Shown here: positions 54,705-64,000 of the stretch, one piece after another
Layout of the letters: each line of letters starts with the position of its first letter
How positions within the stretch are numbered: position 1 is the first letter of the stretch
Source: Paracoccus seriniphilus
Lineage (GTDB): Bacteria > Pseudomonadota > Alphaproteobacteria > Rhodobacterales > Rhodobacteraceae
NCBI RefSeq assembly: GCF_028553745.1
Contig: NZ_CP067129.1
Location: 540,501-604,500 of the forward strand
Reading direction: 5' to 3'
Length of the DNA stretch: 64,000 nucleotides
The notes under the pieces: model-generated
What the model was told of the DNA's origin: nothing
Databases searched by the model: none
What the model saw: the letters and a program-made list of their open reading frames with translations, nothing else
Program-made: the position numbers and the translations under genes

Positions 54705-55160
54705 TCAGGTTATCGCCTCCAGCCGTTCCTTGGGGATGTCGCCGGGCACGATCGTGATCGGGCATGCCAGCGCCGCAGCATCGCGCAACAACCGGTTGAG
54801 CACCGGGTTCTGGCTGGACTTGTCGCTGTTCAGCCCCAGCACGACGACCCCGATTTCGGGATCCTCGGCGATCTGCGCGATGACCTCCTCGGCAGGGTCG
54901 CCTTCGCGGATGATCAGTTCGGGCTCAACTCTGGGGCGAGAGCGCATCCATTTGGCAAAAACCTCGAAATGCGCCTCGATCCTTTCATGGGCTTCGGCGC
55001 GCATGACATCGGCAACCCCGAATCCGTGTTGAATGTCAGCGGTCGGTATCACGGACATGATCACGACGCCTCCCCCGCCATTGGCAGCCCGCATTGCCGC
55101 AAACCGCATTGCATTCAGGCATTCATGGCTGTCGTCCAGCAGCACCAGAAATTTACGCAT
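54705..55160 (-). CDS. Universal stress protein (UspA family)
   Basis: Protein of 151 residues with the Usp fold. The N-terminus MRKFLVLLDDSHECLNAM and the ATP-binding-type segment GVVVLGLNSDKSSQNPVL...PITIVPG are visible. Whether it binds ATP is unclear, since the G-x2-G-x9-G motif is modified. The ATG at 55160 fits homologues; the open frame upstream is spurious. It is divergent from a sugar transferase gene. Confidence 0.85.
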   Translation of the reverse strand: MRKFLVLLDDSHECLNAMRFAAMRAANGGGGVVIMSVIPTADIQHGFGVADVMRAEAHERIEAHFEVFAKWMRSRPRVEPELIIREGDPAEEVIAQIAEDPEIGVVVLGLNSDKSSQNPVLNRLLRDAAALACPITIVPGDIPKERLEAIT

Positions 55161-55285
55161 CAGAGAGCCGATCCAGGTGGTTTTCTGCCCATACAGTGGC
55201 CGAAGTGCCATGGCTGTGCAAGTCATTGCACCAAAGGGTTGCTTCGTCATTTCAAAGAGAACAGTCTTATGCTACCCGGAAGGAT

Positions 55286-56089
55286 ATGGCTTCAACAGGA
55301 CTATCGGACCGCGATGTGACGATCCACCACAACTGGGACAAGACACAGGAGCACCGTCTGGCCGCGCTGAGAGCGCCCGGAGTGGGCCGGTTCATTCACA
55401 GGTCCGGTGCCGATGAGTTCAACCCGATGCCGTTGTCAAAACGGGTTTTCGATGTGGCTCTGGTGTTGGTGTTGCTTGTGCCCTTGTCGCTGGTGATGTT
55501 CACCGTGGCCCTGATCCTGCTGGTGGTGCAGGGGCGACCCATCTTCTACTCGGCCCAAAGGATGAGCGCGCCGTCGCGCAGCTTTACCCAGCTGAAATTT
55601 CGCACCATGTTGTTGCAGGATGGCGATTTCGGGGCGACCGGCGCGCACAAGCACTGGCGCATCACGCCCATCGGGCATTTCCTGCGCCGCACGCGGATTG
55701 ACGAATTGCCGCAGCTTTTCAACATCCTGAAAGGCGATATGAGCTTTGTCGGCCCGCGCCCCCCGCTGCGTGAATATGTCGAACGTTTCCCTGCCATCTA
55801 TACGCAGGTGCTCAAGAGCCGTCCTGGCGTGACGGGGCTGGCGACGCTGATCTATCACCGGCACGAAGACAAGATCCTGGCGCGCTGCACCAGCGCCGAG
55901 GCAACCGAGGCGGCCTATTACCGCCGTTGCCTTCCCGCCAAGCTGAAGATCGATCTGATCTATCAGCGTCACCGCAATGTCCGGATGGATATCTGGATTT
56001 TGTGGCACACGATCAAGATCGTCATCTCGCGCCGTGACGAACGCCCGCGCCGCCGCCGCAAGATGTCGTCGCGACGCTCAGCCGGGTGA
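55286..56089 (+). CDS. Priming sugar transferase (undecaprenyl-phosphate glycosyl-1-phosphate transferase family)
   Basis: Polyprenyl-phosphate sugar-1-phosphate transferase of 267 residues, starting exopolysaccharide or O-antigen synthesis. A single membrane helix (about 55-80; [18 protein letters not shown]) is followed by the cytoplasmic domain with [30 protein letters not shown] in outline and [11 protein letters not shown]. No other polysaccharide genes adjoin. A very basic tail ends the protein. The 3' end overlaps truA by 12 bases on opposite strands. Confidence 0.9.
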   Translation: MASTGLSDRDVTIHHNWDKTQEHRLAALRAPGVGRFIHRSGADEFNPMPLSKRVFDVALVLVLLVPLSLVMFTVALILLVVQGRPIFYSAQRMSAPSRSFTQLKFRTMLLQDGDFGATGAHKHWRITPIGHFLRRTRIDELPQLFNILKGDMSFVGPRPPLREYVERFPAIYTQVLKSRPGVTGLATLIYHRHEDKILARCTSAEATEAAYYRRCLPAKLKIDLIYQRHRNVRMDIWILWHTIKIVISRRDERPRRRRKMSSRRSAG

Positions 56090-56872
56090 TTCGCGATCTG
56101 CGAAGGGATCCTGCGGATAGCTGACCCCCGAGAGATACAGACCATGTGGAGGACATACCGGGCCGCAGGCCGCGCGGTCGCGGGCCTCAAGGGCCTCTTT
56201 GACCCGTTCAGGCTTCCATGATCCTGCACCCACCCGTTCCAGCGTGCCGACGATTGACCGGACCTGATTGTGCAGGAACGACCTTGCGCGCAGGTAGAAG
56301 CGGTATTCCTGGCCATTGGGAAGGGGAAGGCTTTCGATGGTGATTTCGTCCATCGTCTTGACCGGACTCTGCGCCTGACAGATGGATGAACGGAAGGTGG
56401 TAAAATCGTGCCGCCCCAACAGATGCGCCGCGCCTTCTCGCATGGCATCGACATCCAGCGGGTTCAGGACTTGCCAGACCTGACCACGCAGATGTGTCAC
56501 CGGCGCACGCCGCGCCACCAGCCGGAACAGATAGCGCCGCTCCAGCGCCGAAAACCTCGCATGAAACTCATCGGGCACTTCGGCCACGGCCAGTATCGCG
56601 ACCGGCGCCGGTTTCAGATGAAAGTTCAGGGCCTCGCCCAGACGGAAGGGATCCCAGTTGCGCTGCATGTCGGCATGGGCCACCTGTCCGGTGGCATGTA
56701 CACCGGCATCGGTCCGCCCGGCCGCGGCTATCCTGGCTCCGGCGGCGAAACCGGGATCAAGCCATCCCAACGCCTCTTCTACGGCCTGCTGAACCGAAGG
56801 CTGATCGGCCTGTGCCTGCCAGCCGGAAAACGGTCGTCCGTCATATTCGATCTTTAGCGCATATCTGGGCAT
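56078..56872 (-). CDS. truA: tRNA pseudouridine(38-40) synthase TruA
   Basis: Converts uridines 38-40 of many tRNA anticodon arms to pseudouridine (264 residues). The catalytic Asp lies in [14 protein letters not shown], with the N-terminal [10 protein letters not shown] and the conserved [15 protein letters not shown] in outline. It follows the XpaC-like gene by six bases. Confidence 0.96.
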   Translation of the reverse strand: MPRYALKIEYDGRPFSGWQAQADQPSVQQAVEEALGWLDPGFAAGARIAAAGRTDAGVHATGQVAHADMQRNWDPFRLGEALNFHLKPAPVAILAVAEVPDEFHARFSALERRYLFRLVARRAPVTHLRGQVWQVLNPLDVDAMREGAAHLLGRHDFTTFRSSICQAQSPVKTMDEITIESLPLPNGQEYRFYLRARSFLHNQVRSIVGTLERVGAGSWKPERVKEALEARDRAACGPVCPPHGLYLSGVSYPQDPFADRESPG

Positions 56873-56878
56873 CTCGCG

Positions 56879-57853
56879 TCAGCGCGGCTTTCTTGAATGC
56901 AGGGTTTCGTTTCGTGACAGCAGATCGTCCATCGTCCGGGCGTCCTCGCTGGTCAGTTGCGCGGTTTCGCCGTCGTCCCTTGCAGGGCGGACGCCTTCGC
57001 GTTGCAGTCGTTCGCGCAGCACCGAGATTTCGATGGTCAGATCGTCGCGGTCACCGTCCAGCAATTTCTCGGAACGTGCTTTGAAATCATTTTCCAGATC
57101 ATCCAGAAAAGCCTCATAGGCGCTGCGGGTCTGGGCATCGCGCGATCTGGCATAGATATTTCCGAATTTCCGGGTCGCATCGCGGGCACCCTGCAAATAG
57201 ACGCCAAGATAGCGTCGCGCGGCCGAAAGATCGCGCGGATCGCTGCGCACCTGATCGAACAGGTCTTCCACCGTTGCGGCAAAGCTCATGACGCGAGCCT
57301 CCAGCCGCCGATCACCAATGCGCCGGATCGCCTCGAGCATCTGGGACAGATGCGCTTCGCCATCCTCGATCATTCGCGCGGCGCGGTCGGCCTGGAAATC
57401 ATCGGTGCCATCCATGCCCTTGGCCTTCATCGGATCGGCACCGAAGGCCAGAAGATGCAACGCGAATCCGGCGATGCCGATCAGGGCAGCCCCCGCAATC
57501 GCCCCCGGTTCCGCGGCGCCCAGACCCAGCCCCAGACCGGCCAGAACACCGCCAAACAGCTTGCGCGGGATGGCGGGCGCACGTGCGGTGGGGCGCGCGT
57601 CATAGGCGGCCTGCGCGGCCAGCCCGTCGCGGGTCAGCCACATGCCGGCAGCAATCAGACCAAACCCGGCAAGATTCATCACCATTCCGACCGGTGGCTG
57701 GAAGAACGCGCTGAACAGAAAGGGAACCGCCGCGATGGTGACCCACTTCGGGCGCGACGACAGCCGGTGCAGCCGGGCGCCTGTGGTCAGGCGCTGCGCG
57801 GGGTCGTGACCGCTGGAATCGGGCGAATGACGTCCGCCATAACGCTGTGCCAT
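56879..57853 (-). CDS. Membrane protein of the XpaC/halogen-hydrolysis family
   Basis: Protein of 324 residues with about four to five membrane helices in its first 150 residues (for example PKWVTIAAVPFLFSAFF and GAIAGAALIGIAGFALHLLAF) and a soluble helical C-terminus rich in Asp/Arg. The C-terminal part resembles the 5-bromo-4-chloroindolyl phosphate hydrolysis family (PF10112), named after an old phenotype; the function is unknown. ATG 57853 follows GGGA by six bases; 57856 is an alternative. Confidence 0.75.
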   Translation of the reverse strand: MAQRYGGRHSPDSSGHDPAQRLTTGARLHRLSSRPKWVTIAAVPFLFSAFFQPPVGMVMNLAGFGLIAAGMWLTRDGLAAQAAYDARPTARAPAIPRKLFGGVLAGLGLGLGAAEPGAIAGAALIGIAGFALHLLAFGADPMKAKGMDGTDDFQADRAARMIEDGEAHLSQMLEAIRRIGDRRLEARVMSFAATVEDLFDQVRSDPRDLSAARRYLGVYLQGARDATRKFGNIYARSRDAQTRSAYEAFLDDLENDFKARSEKLLDGDRDDLTIEISVLRERLQREGVRPARDDGETAQLTSEDARTMDDLLSRNETLHSRKPR

Positions 57854-57863
57854 CATCTGTCCC

Positions 57864-57932
57864 TTATGCTGCGCCAGCCAGCGACGCATAGAGCGTCAGC
57901 AGGACAAGCAGATAAAAGCTGAGCCGTTGCAT
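57864..57932 (-). CDS. Possible 22-residue single-helix membrane peptide
   Basis: Short frame MQRLSFYLLVLLTLYASLAGAA, which is one hydrophobic helix with a basic N-terminus. It lies in the leader of the XpaC-like gene, about 50 bases downstream of a good promoter and ten bases before the next gene. No clear Shine-Dalgarno sequence precedes it. It could be a small membrane protein or a chance frame. Confidence 0.3.
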   Translation of the reverse strand: MQRLSFYLLVLLTLYASLAGAA

Positions 57933-57988
57933 GGCGTTTCGCGACATCGCGACCCTTTCCGGTATCCGGTTCGATGATGGCAGTCCTG

Positions 57989-58018
57989 TCTATATCGGGT
58001 CTGAGGACCAAAATGCAA
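57989..58018 (-). promoter_or_regulatory. Predicted promoter of the XpaC-like gene and truA
   Basis: Minus strand: -35 TTGCAT (58018-58013), 18-base spacer, -10 TATAGA (57994-57989). Confidence 0.5.
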
Positions 58019-58033
58019 AGTCCCCGCGTTTTC

Positions 58034-59032
58034 TCAGCCCTGAAATCCTTGCCGGGGAAACAGGTCATGCAGGCGGGCCGTCAGGGCCGAAGCATCCTCC
58101 AGTGCCATGCGCACCGGCAGGGCCAGCACCTTGGGCCGGAAGGCTGGGGGCAGCCGGACGGCATCCTTTTCGGTGGTGACAAGCTGCGCGCCGGTCATTC
58201 GGGCCTCGGTTTCCAGACGGGTCAGCAGGGCGGGGGTGAAATTCTGGTGGTCATCCAGAGCTTCTCCTCGGACCAGTTCAGCCCCAAGTTCGCGCAATGT
58301 CGCAAAGAATTTCTCCGGATGGCCGATCCCGGCGAAGGCAAGCACCCGATGCCCCTGCCAGTCTATGCCGGTTTGCAGAGGAACCAATTTACCCCGAAGA
58401 TGCGGCACCGGGCTGTCGGAGGGAGAAAAGCGTTGCTGCGCCGTCTCTGGCCCGATCGAGATCAGCAGATCGGCGCGTGCCATGCCGGTCGAGACCGGCT
58501 CGCGCAGGGGGCCCGCGGGCAGGCAAAGCCCGTTGCCGAACCCCTTGGCGGCATCGACGACGATGATCGAAAGATCATGGGCCAGCGAGGGATCCTGAAA
58601 ACCGTCATCCAGCAGGATGGCCTCGGCCCCGGCCTCGACCGCCTGTCGCGCGCCCGCCACGCGGTCGGTGCAGACCCAGACCGGCCCGAAGGCCGCCATC
58701 AGCAGGGGTTCGTCACCGGTTTCCGCAGCGCTGTGTCTGCGTTCATCCACGCGCATCGTGCCGGTGATCTGGCCCCCATAGCCTTTTGACACGACATGCA
58801 CCTTCAGTCCCTGCGATTGAAGCAGTTGCTGCATATGGATGACGGTGGGTGTCTTGCCCGTGCCGCCTGCATTCAGGTTGCCGATGCAGATGATCGGAAC
58901 GCCGACCCTGTGGCGCGGCCCCTTTGCCAGGCGGCGGGCCGTGGCTGCGGCATAGATCGCGCCCAGAGGGCGCAGCACCTGCGCGGCGAGCGTGGGAGGG
59001 TTGTGAAACCAGAATGACGGCGCGCGCCTCAT
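58034..59032 (-). CDS. lpxK: Tetraacyldisaccharide 4'-kinase
   Basis: Phosphorylates the lipid A disaccharide at the 4' position (332 residues). It begins MRRAPSFWF; the Walker A region is [18 protein letters not shown] ([16 protein letters not shown]), and [15 protein letters not shown] and TEKDAVRLP are conserved landmarks. The ATG overlaps the waaA stop as ATGA. Confidence 0.96.
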   Translation of the reverse strand: MRRAPSFWFHNPPTLAAQVLRPLGAIYAAATARRLAKGPRHRVGVPIICIGNLNAGGTGKTPTVIHMQQLLQSQGLKVHVVSKGYGGQITGTMRVDERRHSAAETGDEPLLMAAFGPVWVCTDRVAGARQAVEAGAEAILLDDGFQDPSLAHDLSIIVVDAAKGFGNGLCLPAGPLREPVSTGMARADLLISIGPETAQQRFSPSDSPVPHLRGKLVPLQTGIDWQGHRVLAFAGIGHPEKFFATLRELGAELVRGEALDDHQNFTPALLTRLETEARMTGAQLVTTEKDAVRLPPAFRPKVLALPVRMALEDASALTARLHDLFPRQGFQG

Positions 59033-60204
59033 GCTCTGTCCTTCGATAAGGCTGCCAGCACCGGCGCGGCGATGCGCTGCGTGACTTCCGCGCCACCGGT
59101 GCTGACCGTCCAGGCATTGCCGGCGATATGGGCGATGACATCTGGCTGGGTGAATTCGGCCATGGTGGCGGCCAGTTCCCCGGCATTGGCGACCACGCGC
59201 GCGGCATTGGCCCCGTCCAGTTGCTGCCATTGGGTGATGTTCTGGGTGACATTGGGACCATGGACGATGGCCGACCCCAGCGCGGCCGGTTCGAACGGGT
59301 GAAAATCGGCGGTGTCGCATCCGCTCAAAGTGCCGCCTGCATAGGTGACCGGCGCCAGCCTGTACCAAAGGCCCATCTCGGTTGGTCCATCGGTGATCAT
59401 CACATGGGATTCCTCTACGGGTTCCTCGTCCAGACTGCGCCGCGACACGATCAACCCCTGGGCCTCCAGCATTTCCGCCAGCGGATCGATGCGGCCGGGG
59501 TCGCGCGGAGCCAGAAACAGCAGGGCGCGATGCGATTGACGCATGGCGGCGCGATGTGCGGCCAATACGATCTGTTCCTCGGATTCGGGGATGTCAGCGG
59601 CCAGCCAGGCATGACGCCCGCTGAGCAGCTGTGCGAAGCCGTTGCGCTCGGCCTCGGTGCAACCGGGGGGATCCTTGATTTCCGCGACCGGGCCGGTCAG
59701 TTCGACCCTGCCCGGGTCTGCCCCCATGCGAATGATCATGTTCTCGCTGGCCTCATCGGGGACCATGATGGCATCCAGCGCCCGCAACAGCGTGCGTCGC
59801 GCCGAACTGCGCAGACCCCATGTGCCGGTCTTGTTCTGAAGGCGGGCCTCGGCCAGGAAAACCGGCACGTCATTCTGTTTGGCGGTGACGACCAGAGCCG
59901 TCGGCATCTGATAGCCCAGCAGCAGAATTGCGTCGGGGCGGATCTGCGACATCAGCGCTCGGGCCGCGCGCATGTTGGTCTTGTTGTCGCCGCGCAGGGC
60001 GGGCAATTGCAGGATCCGCAGATCGGGCCGTGACGCCTGCAACTGTTTGACGACGGGTGCGCTGGCCGAAACCGCATCCGCTGCCACGTAAAGCAGCAGC
60101 AGCGGTCCGTCGCCTTCCGGGGCATCGGGCCGAGAGATGGCACCGGAGGGGCTGCGCCGCAATTGCAGCCACAATCCCAGCCTGCCAAGACCGGCCCGAG
60201 ACAT
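59029..60204 (-). CDS. 3-deoxy-D-manno-octulosonate transferase-like glycosyltransferase (divergent WaaA)
   Basis: Glycosyltransferase of 391 residues resembling WaaA (KdtA), which adds Kdo to lipid IVA. Context between lpxK and DUF4170 supports this, as does the C-terminal half ([33 protein letters not shown]). The N-terminal half is divergent: the usual SVGE stretch with its catalytic Glu reads AADAV, giving Asp, and no N-terminal membrane helix is apparent. It may be a second, specialised Kdo transferase. The stop overlaps the lpxK start. Confidence 0.75.
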   Translation of the reverse strand: MSRAGLGRLGLWLQLRRSPSGAISRPDAPEGDGPLLLLYVAADAVSASAPVVKQLQASRPDLRILQLPALRGDNKTNMRAARALMSQIRPDAILLLGYQMPTALVVTAKQNDVPVFLAEARLQNKTGTWGLRSSARRTLLRALDAIMVPDEASENMIIRMGADPGRVELTGPVAEIKDPPGCTEAERNGFAQLLSGRHAWLAADIPESEEQIVLAAHRAAMRQSHRALLFLAPRDPGRIDPLAEMLEAQGLIVSRRSLDEEPVEESHVMITDGPTEMGLWYRLAPVTYAGGTLSGCDTADFHPFEPAALGSAIVHGPNVTQNITQWQQLDGANAARVVANAGELAATMAEFTQPDVIAHIAGNAWTVSTGGAEVTQRIAAPVLAALSKDRA

Positions 60205-60449
60205 CAGCTGCCCAGTTCCTCGGTCGCGCTGACTTCGGTTTCCTCATCGCGCAGGCGATGCAGATGGGCGATGAAATAGCGGGTATGGGCGCTGTCGACG
60301 GTGCGCTGCGACTCGGCCTTCCAGGCGCTGTAGGCCTGCGCATAATTTGGAAAGATGCCGACGATATGGATGTCGTCGGTGTCACGGAACTGGGTGCTTT
60401 GCGGATCGACCAATTCACCGCCAAAGACCAGGTGAAGACGCTGGCTCAT
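60204..60449 (-). CDS. DUF4170 domain-containing small protein
   Basis: Protein of 81 residues: QRLHLVFGGELVDPQSTQFRD in outline, VGIFPNYAQAYSAWKAESQRTVD, then YFIAHLHRL. This matches the DUF4170 family, which commonly neighbours waaA and lpxK in Rhodobacteraceae. The function is unknown. The ATG is at 60449 and the TGA overlaps the waaA ATG by one base, so it is probably part of lipid A expression. Confidence 0.85.
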   Translation of the reverse strand: MSQRLHLVFGGELVDPQSTQFRDTDDIHIVGIFPNYAQAYSAWKAESQRTVDSAHTRYFIAHLHRLRDEETEVSATEELGS

Positions 60450-60555
60450 AAGACCTCCTGGGTGTCGAATGCGCGGACCCTAACGCGCAGAGGGAGCAAT
60501 ATGAACCCGCTTTGTCGAAAACGCGACGTTCACCATGGCCCCCTTTGGGCCTTGC

Positions 60556-60969
60556 CTACAGACCGGCAAGCTCCATGATCACGGCCCATTCCTCATCCGA
60601 AACCGGCTGCACGGAAAGGCGGCTGTTATTGACCAGAACCATGTCTTTCAGACGGGGTTCGGCCTTGGCCTCCTCCAGCGAAATTGCCCGGGGCAGGCGT
60701 TTGACCGCCTTGATGTCGACGCATTCCCATTTCGGATCGCTGGCCGTGCTGTCGGGATGGGCCAGGGCGACCACCTCGACGATGCCCACGGCTTCCTTGC
60801 CGATATTGGAGTGATAGAACAGACCCTGATCGCCCAGTTTCATGGCACGCATGTTGTTGCGCGCCTGATAGTTGCGCACCCCGTCCCATTCCTCGCCCTG
60901 TTCGCCCTTGGCGACCAGATCGTCCCAGCCGAACACATTGGGTTCGGATTTGAACAGCCAGCGTGCCAT
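60556..60969 (-). CDS. EVE domain-containing protein
   Basis: Small protein of 137 residues with a complete EVE fold, related to PUA/YTH modified-base-binding domains: WLFKSEPNVFGWDDL, GVRNYQARNNMRAMKLGDQGLFYHSN in outline, and VLVNNSRLSVQPVS. It may bind modified nucleobases in RNA or DNA; the ligand is unknown. The start overlaps the YciI stop by one base. Confidence 0.92.
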   Translation of the reverse strand: MARWLFKSEPNVFGWDDLVAKGEQGEEWDGVRNYQARNNMRAMKLGDQGLFYHSNIGKEAVGIVEVVALAHPDSTASDPKWECVDIKAVKRLPRAISLEEAKAEPRLKDMVLVNNSRLSVQPVSDEEWAVIMELAGL

Positions 60970-61241
60970 CAGCCGATCACCTTTTTCCATTCGCGGATTT
61001 CGACCGACTGGAACAGGCCCGCGTGACCATAGGGGTCACCATCCACCCATGCCTGGGCCGAGGCCATGTCTTCGGTATCAAGAACCACCAGCGAGCCGCG
61101 CATCTCGCCTTCTTCCAGCAGGGCGCCGGCCATGAAGACGATGTCGCTGTTCTTCAGGTACTCCAGATGGGCCTCACGGGTGTCCAGACGGATTTGCAGG
61201 GCACCGGGCTTGTCCCGGCAGGTTACGGCAAATAGGGGCAT
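60969..61241 (-). CDS. YciI family protein
   Basis: Protein of 90 residues with a dimeric ferredoxin-like fold: FAVTCRDKPGALQIRLDTREAHLEYL in outline and GSLVVLDTEDMASAQAWVDGDPY. Catalytic role unknown; a His/Asp pair is conserved in the family. ATG 61241 was chosen because AAGGAGGA lies at good distance; 61244 would put the site too close. The start overlaps the gpsA stop. Confidence 0.88.
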   Translation of the reverse strand: MPLFAVTCRDKPGALQIRLDTREAHLEYLKNSDIVFMAGALLEEGEMRGSLVVLDTEDMASAQAWVDGDPYGHAGLFQSVEIREWKKVIG

Positions 61242-62182
61242 CATTCCTCCTTGAGGGGACGTGTCATCAGGTTTTCTACAGCTTTTTCCACCGAAACCGC
61301 TCCTTCGGCAAGGCGTGCCACCATGGCGGCGATGGGCATGTCCTCGCCGATCCGCGTGGCCAGGGCGGCGACCGCGCCCGCGGTGGCTGCACCCTCGACG
61401 GTGGTCGCGCGATCAAATGGCTGTCCCGCGCCCAGAGACAGGCCAAAGCGGAAATTGCGCGATTGCGGCGAGGTGCAGGTCAACGTCAGATCGCCCAGCC
61501 CGGACAGGCCGGTCAGGGTTTCAGGGCGTGCGCCAAGCCGTCCGGCCAGGCGCGTCATCTCGGCAAAACCACGGGTGATGATCGCAGCACGCGCGCTGTC
61601 GCCCAGTCCGGCGCCAATGACGATGCCTGCGGCGATGGCGATGACATTTTTCAAGGCGCCGCCCAGTTCGGCCCCGGCAATGTCGCTGGTGAGATACAGG
61701 CGCAACACCGGCGTGGACAACGCATGTTGCAGGCGTGGGCCTTCTATGCCCGAGGCACAGGCCAGCGTCAGCGCGGTGGGCAGGCCACGGGCGATATCGG
61801 CGGCAAAGGACGGGCCGGTCAGCACGGCGATGCAGGATTCGGGGCAGGCCTCGGCGATCAGGGCCGAGGGACCAGTCAGGGTCGATATGTCGATGCCCTT
61901 GGCGGTGCTGACCAGGGTCTTGCCGTTCAGCCTTGCGCCATGATCGGCCAGAAAGCCGCGCAGGATCTGGGCGGGCAGGGCCAGCAGGATCGTGTCGGCA
62001 GTCAGAACGCTGGTCAGATTGTCGGTGACATCGATATTGTCGGGCATGGTGATGCCGGGAAGGCGCGGGTTTTCCCGACGCCAGCTTGCCTGCCGTCCCC
62101 ACAGGCCAACGGGACCATTGGCAGAAAGCGCAACCGCCAGTGCCGTTCCGAAGGCACCGGCACCCAGAATCGCGATCGTCAT
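61241..62182 (-). CDS. gpsA: Glycerol-3-phosphate dehydrogenase [NAD(P)+]
   Basis: Reduces dihydroxyacetone phosphate to sn-glycerol-3-phosphate for phospholipid synthesis (313 residues). The nucleotide-binding loop is [10 protein letters not shown], followed by [20 protein letters not shown], and the catalytic Lys in [16 protein letters not shown] 62182 overlaps the tsaD stop as ATGA. Confidence 0.96.
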   Translation of the reverse strand: MTIAILGAGAFGTALAVALSANGPVGLWGRQASWRRENPRLPGITMPDNIDVTDNLTSVLTADTILLALPAQILRGFLADHGARLNGKTLVSTAKGIDISTLTGPSALIAEACPESCIAVLTGPSFAADIARGLPTALTLACASGIEGPRLQHALSTPVLRLYLTSDIAGAELGGALKNVIAIAAGIVIGAGLGDSARAAIITRGFAEMTRLAGRLGARPETLTGLSGLGDLTLTCTSPQSRNFRFGLSLGAGQPFDRATTVEGAATAGAVAALATRIGEDMPIAAMVARLAEGAVSVEKAVENLMTRPLKEE

Positions 62183-63246
62183 GCCTTGGCCCCCTTCTTG
62201 CCACTGCCCAGCATTGGTCTGGCGCGACTGTCCAGCGGCCAGCGGGGGCGGGCGGTCAGATCCATGCCATCGCGATGGCCCAGCCGGAAACGCTCGATCC
62301 CGGCCCAGGCGATCATCGCGCCATTGTCGGTGCACAGGCGCAGGGGCGGTGCCAGAAAGCGGGAACCGGCATCCTGCGCAACCTGTTCCAGGGCGGCGCG
62401 GATCGTCTTGTTCGCGGCAACGCCTCCCGCGACGGCCAGAACAGGGACGGGGCCTTGTGCAAGGGCGCGGCGAGATTTCTCGGCCAGCACCTCGGCAACG
62501 GCGTTCTGGAAGGCCGCGCAGAGATCGCGCCGGTCCTGCTGGCGCAATCCGCCCTGTTCGGCGATCAGCCTGTCACGCAGCCGCAGGGCGGCGGTCTTCA
62601 GCCCCGAGAATGACATGTCGCAGCCGGGGCGGTCCAGCAGCGGGCGCGGCAGCCTGAAACGTTCGGCATCCCCCAGGGCGGCTTCTGCCTCGACCGCAGG
62701 GCCGCCGGGTTGTGGCAGGGCCAGAAGCTTGGCCAGCTTGTCAAAGGCCTCGCCCGGAGCATCGTCGATCGTGCCGCCCAGGCGGGTGAAATCTTGGGGG
62801 CCGTCAACCCGCAGGAACTGGCAATGCCCGCCCGAGACCAGCAGCATCAGATAGGGATAGTCGATGCCATCGGTCAGGCGCGGCGTCAGCGCATGCCCGG
62901 CCAGGTGATTGACCCCCACCAGCGGCAATCCGGCCCCTGCGGCGATACCCTTGGCGCACATGACCCCGGCCATCACGCCGCCGATCAGCCCCGGACCGGC
63001 CGTTACCGCAACGCCAGTCAGATCGCGCAGCGTGACCCCGGCCTGCTGCAGCGCCTCTTCGACCGCCAGATCCAGTTTTTCAGCATGGGCGCGGGCGGCG
63101 ATTTCGGGTACGACGCCGCCAAAATCCGCATGAAGGTCGGTTTGACTGCTGACCACCGAAGACAGGATCCTGCGATCTGCGGTGACGATTGCCGCCGCAG
63201 TGTCGTCACAGCTGCTTTCGATGCCAAGAAAGATCTGATCGTCCAT
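62179..63246 (-). CDS. tsaD: tRNA N6-adenosine threonylcarbamoyltransferase TsaD
   Basis: Transfers the threonylcarbamoyl group to A37 of tRNAs, with TsaB (355 residues). The N-terminus is [16 protein letters not shown], the metal-binding His pair lies in [12 protein letters not shown], and VSGGHCQFL and GGVAANK complete the ASKHA core. The first gene of the minus-strand unit tsaD-gpsA-YciI-EVE. Divergent from hemD. Confidence 0.96.
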   Translation of the reverse strand: MDDQIFLGIESSCDDTAAAIVTADRRILSSVVSSQTDLHADFGGVVPEIAARAHAEKLDLAVEEALQQAGVTLRDLTGVAVTAGPGLIGGVMAGVMCAKGIAAGAGLPLVGVNHLAGHALTPRLTDGIDYPYLMLLVSGGHCQFLRVDGPQDFTRLGGTIDDAPGEAFDKLAKLLALPQPGGPAVEAEAALGDAERFRLPRPLLDRPGCDMSFSGLKTAALRLRDRLIAEQGGLRQQDRRDLCAAFQNAVAEVLAEKSRRALAQGPVPVLAVAGGVAANKTIRAALEQVAQDAGSRFLAPPLRLCTDNGAMIAWAGIERFRLGHRDGMDLTARPRWPLDSRARPMLGSGKKGAKA

Positions 63247-63311
63247 GCTATTGCCGCTGTGCAAAGGGAGGCTTACCCCTGTCGAGGTAACACCGCCCGG
63301 AAAGGATGCCA

Positions 63312-63977
63312 ATGCCAACCCGCGCCAAGCCGGCGTTTCTGCTGACCCGCCCCGAGGATGATTCGCGCCGTTTCGCGGCATTGCTGCCCGATTTGCCGGT
63401 CGTGTTCTCTCCGATCATCCGGATTGTTCCGCTGCCCCATGACCGCGAGGCGCTGCTGCGCGCACCGGCGTTGGTGTTCACGTCGGGCCATGCAATCGCG
63501 GCCGCGGGCGAAGGGCGGGGCCGGCGCGCCTATTGCGTGGGGCCGCGCACCGCCGAACTGGCGCGGCTGGCCGGGTTCGATGTGGTGCAGGGGCCGGGCG
63601 ATGCCGAGGGATTGCTGCCCATCCTGCAAGCTGCACCGGAACCCCTGGTGCATCCCCATGGACGGCATTTGGCAAAAGTGCTGCCCGTGCAGGGGGTTGT
63701 GGTCTATGATCAGCAATCATTGGCGTTGTCGGATCAGGCGCGGGCGCTGTTGCAAGCAGAGACACCGGTGATCCTGCCGCTGTTTTCGCCGCGCTCGGCC
63801 CGGCTGGTTGCGGCGCAGGTCAGGGATGCGCGCGCCCCACTCTGGGTTGCATCCATCAGCAAAGCGGCGCAACGGGGCTTTTCAGTGCCATGTGAACGCA
63901 TGATTGTTGCGCCAACGCCGGATGCGGCAGGACTTGCCGCGTCCATTCGCCATATGTTGACAGGGGAACAATCATGA
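63312..63977 (+). CDS. hemD: Uroporphyrinogen-III synthase
   Basis: Cyclises hydroxymethylbilane to uroporphyrinogen III (221 residues). Homology is low as usual; [17 protein letters not shown] and [11 protein letters not shown] are visible, along with [16 protein letters not shown] and VYDQQS. Start: ATG 63312 has AAGG about eight bases upstream; ATG 63306 is too close to it. The gene stops at 63977, with an ATG overlapping (ATGA), whose frame ends after five codons. Confidence 0.88.
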   Translation: MPTRAKPAFLLTRPEDDSRRFAALLPDLPVVFSPIIRIVPLPHDREALLRAPALVFTSGHAIAAAGEGRGRRAYCVGPRTAELARLAGFDVVQGPGDAEGLLPILQAAPEPLVHPHGRHLAKVLPVQGVVVYDQQSLALSDQARALLQAETPVILPLFSPRSARLVAAQVRDARAPLWVASISKAAQRGFSVPCERMIVAPTPDAAGLAASIRHMLTGEQS

Positions 63978-64000
63978 ATACGGCGGGTTGAGCAAAAAGG

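Noticed and set aside
63974..64000. Start of a further gene downstream of hemD
   Set aside because: The ATG at 63974 meets a stop after five codons. A TTG at 63988 (MSKK) could begin the mitofilin-like gene often found after hemD, but only four codons are visible.

Overview
The window looks like chromosomal backbone of an alphaproteobacterium of the Rhodobacteraceae/Paracoccaceae, most likely Paracoccus or a close relative. This is inferred from the high-GC codon use, a soxXYZAB sulfur-oxidation cluster with a divergent SoxS-like thioredoxin, the family-typical hslO/CoA-Nudix/cca/ABC/RNA-methyltransferase and gpsA/tsaD//hemD blocks, and very frequent ATGA/GTGA/TGATG stop-start overlaps. I see no rRNA, tRNA, CRISPR array, insertion sequence, prophage or integrase. 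Nearly all the DNA is coding.

Layout. 1-5.9 kb: CN hydrolase (cut by the left edge), grxC and comF face a BioC/NDUFAF5-like methyltransferase and hemH; then comes an envelope patch of two YkuD L,D-transpeptidases flanking a CAP-domain lipoprotein. 5.9-11.7 kb: a tightly coupled minus-strand operon hslO - CoA Nudix - cca - ABC half-exporter - RlmD-type RNA methyltransferase. 11.9-16.8 kb: a Nudix hydrolase, a SpoIIE-type phosphatase with a degenerate receiver, ilvA, and divergent argG-mogA. 17-25.4 kb: smc, ridA, a glycerophosphodiesterase, a FemAB/GNAT-like protein, a peroxiredoxin, a FAD ferredoxin-reductase-like enzyme and rsmD, the last two bridged by a 12-codon micro-ORF. 25.4-31 kb: an aminotransferase, the operon MsbA-like exporter - ygfZ - dinB, and efp. 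31-37.5 kb: a small DUF6280-like protein, yfgM-bamB-der, an uncharacterised membrane protein and serS.

37.7-44.4 kb: soxS divergent from soxXYZAB, with no soxCD after soxB, then meaB and ada. 44.6-47.5 kb: rpmB, a PCu(A)C copper chaperone, a third L,D-transpeptidase and the tRNA 2-selenouridine synthase. 47.5-53 kb: a complete purine-nucleoside uptake and salvage operon (BMP binding protein, ATPase, two permeases, purine nucleoside phosphorylase). 53.1-56.9 kb: nfuA-tsaB-rimI, a universal stress protein, a priming sugar transferase and truA. 56.9-64 kb: an XpaC-like membrane protein preceded by a possible 22-residue membrane peptide, then lpxK - waaA-like - DUF4170, EVE, YciI, gpsA, tsaD and divergent hemD.

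Themes. Envelope construction recurs: three L,D-transpeptidases, BamB, lpxK and a divergent waaA-like gene, a priming glycosyltransferase and two lipid-type ABC exporters. The metabolically distinctive parts are the SoxCD-less Sox cluster and the nucleoside operon. I did not find a clearly new multi-gene system. The best leads are the truncated Sox cluster, the degenerate receiver-phosphatase with a hairpin abutting its start codon, the doubly coupled micro-ORF, the Ldt/CAP/Ldt patch, and the divergent waaA homologue.
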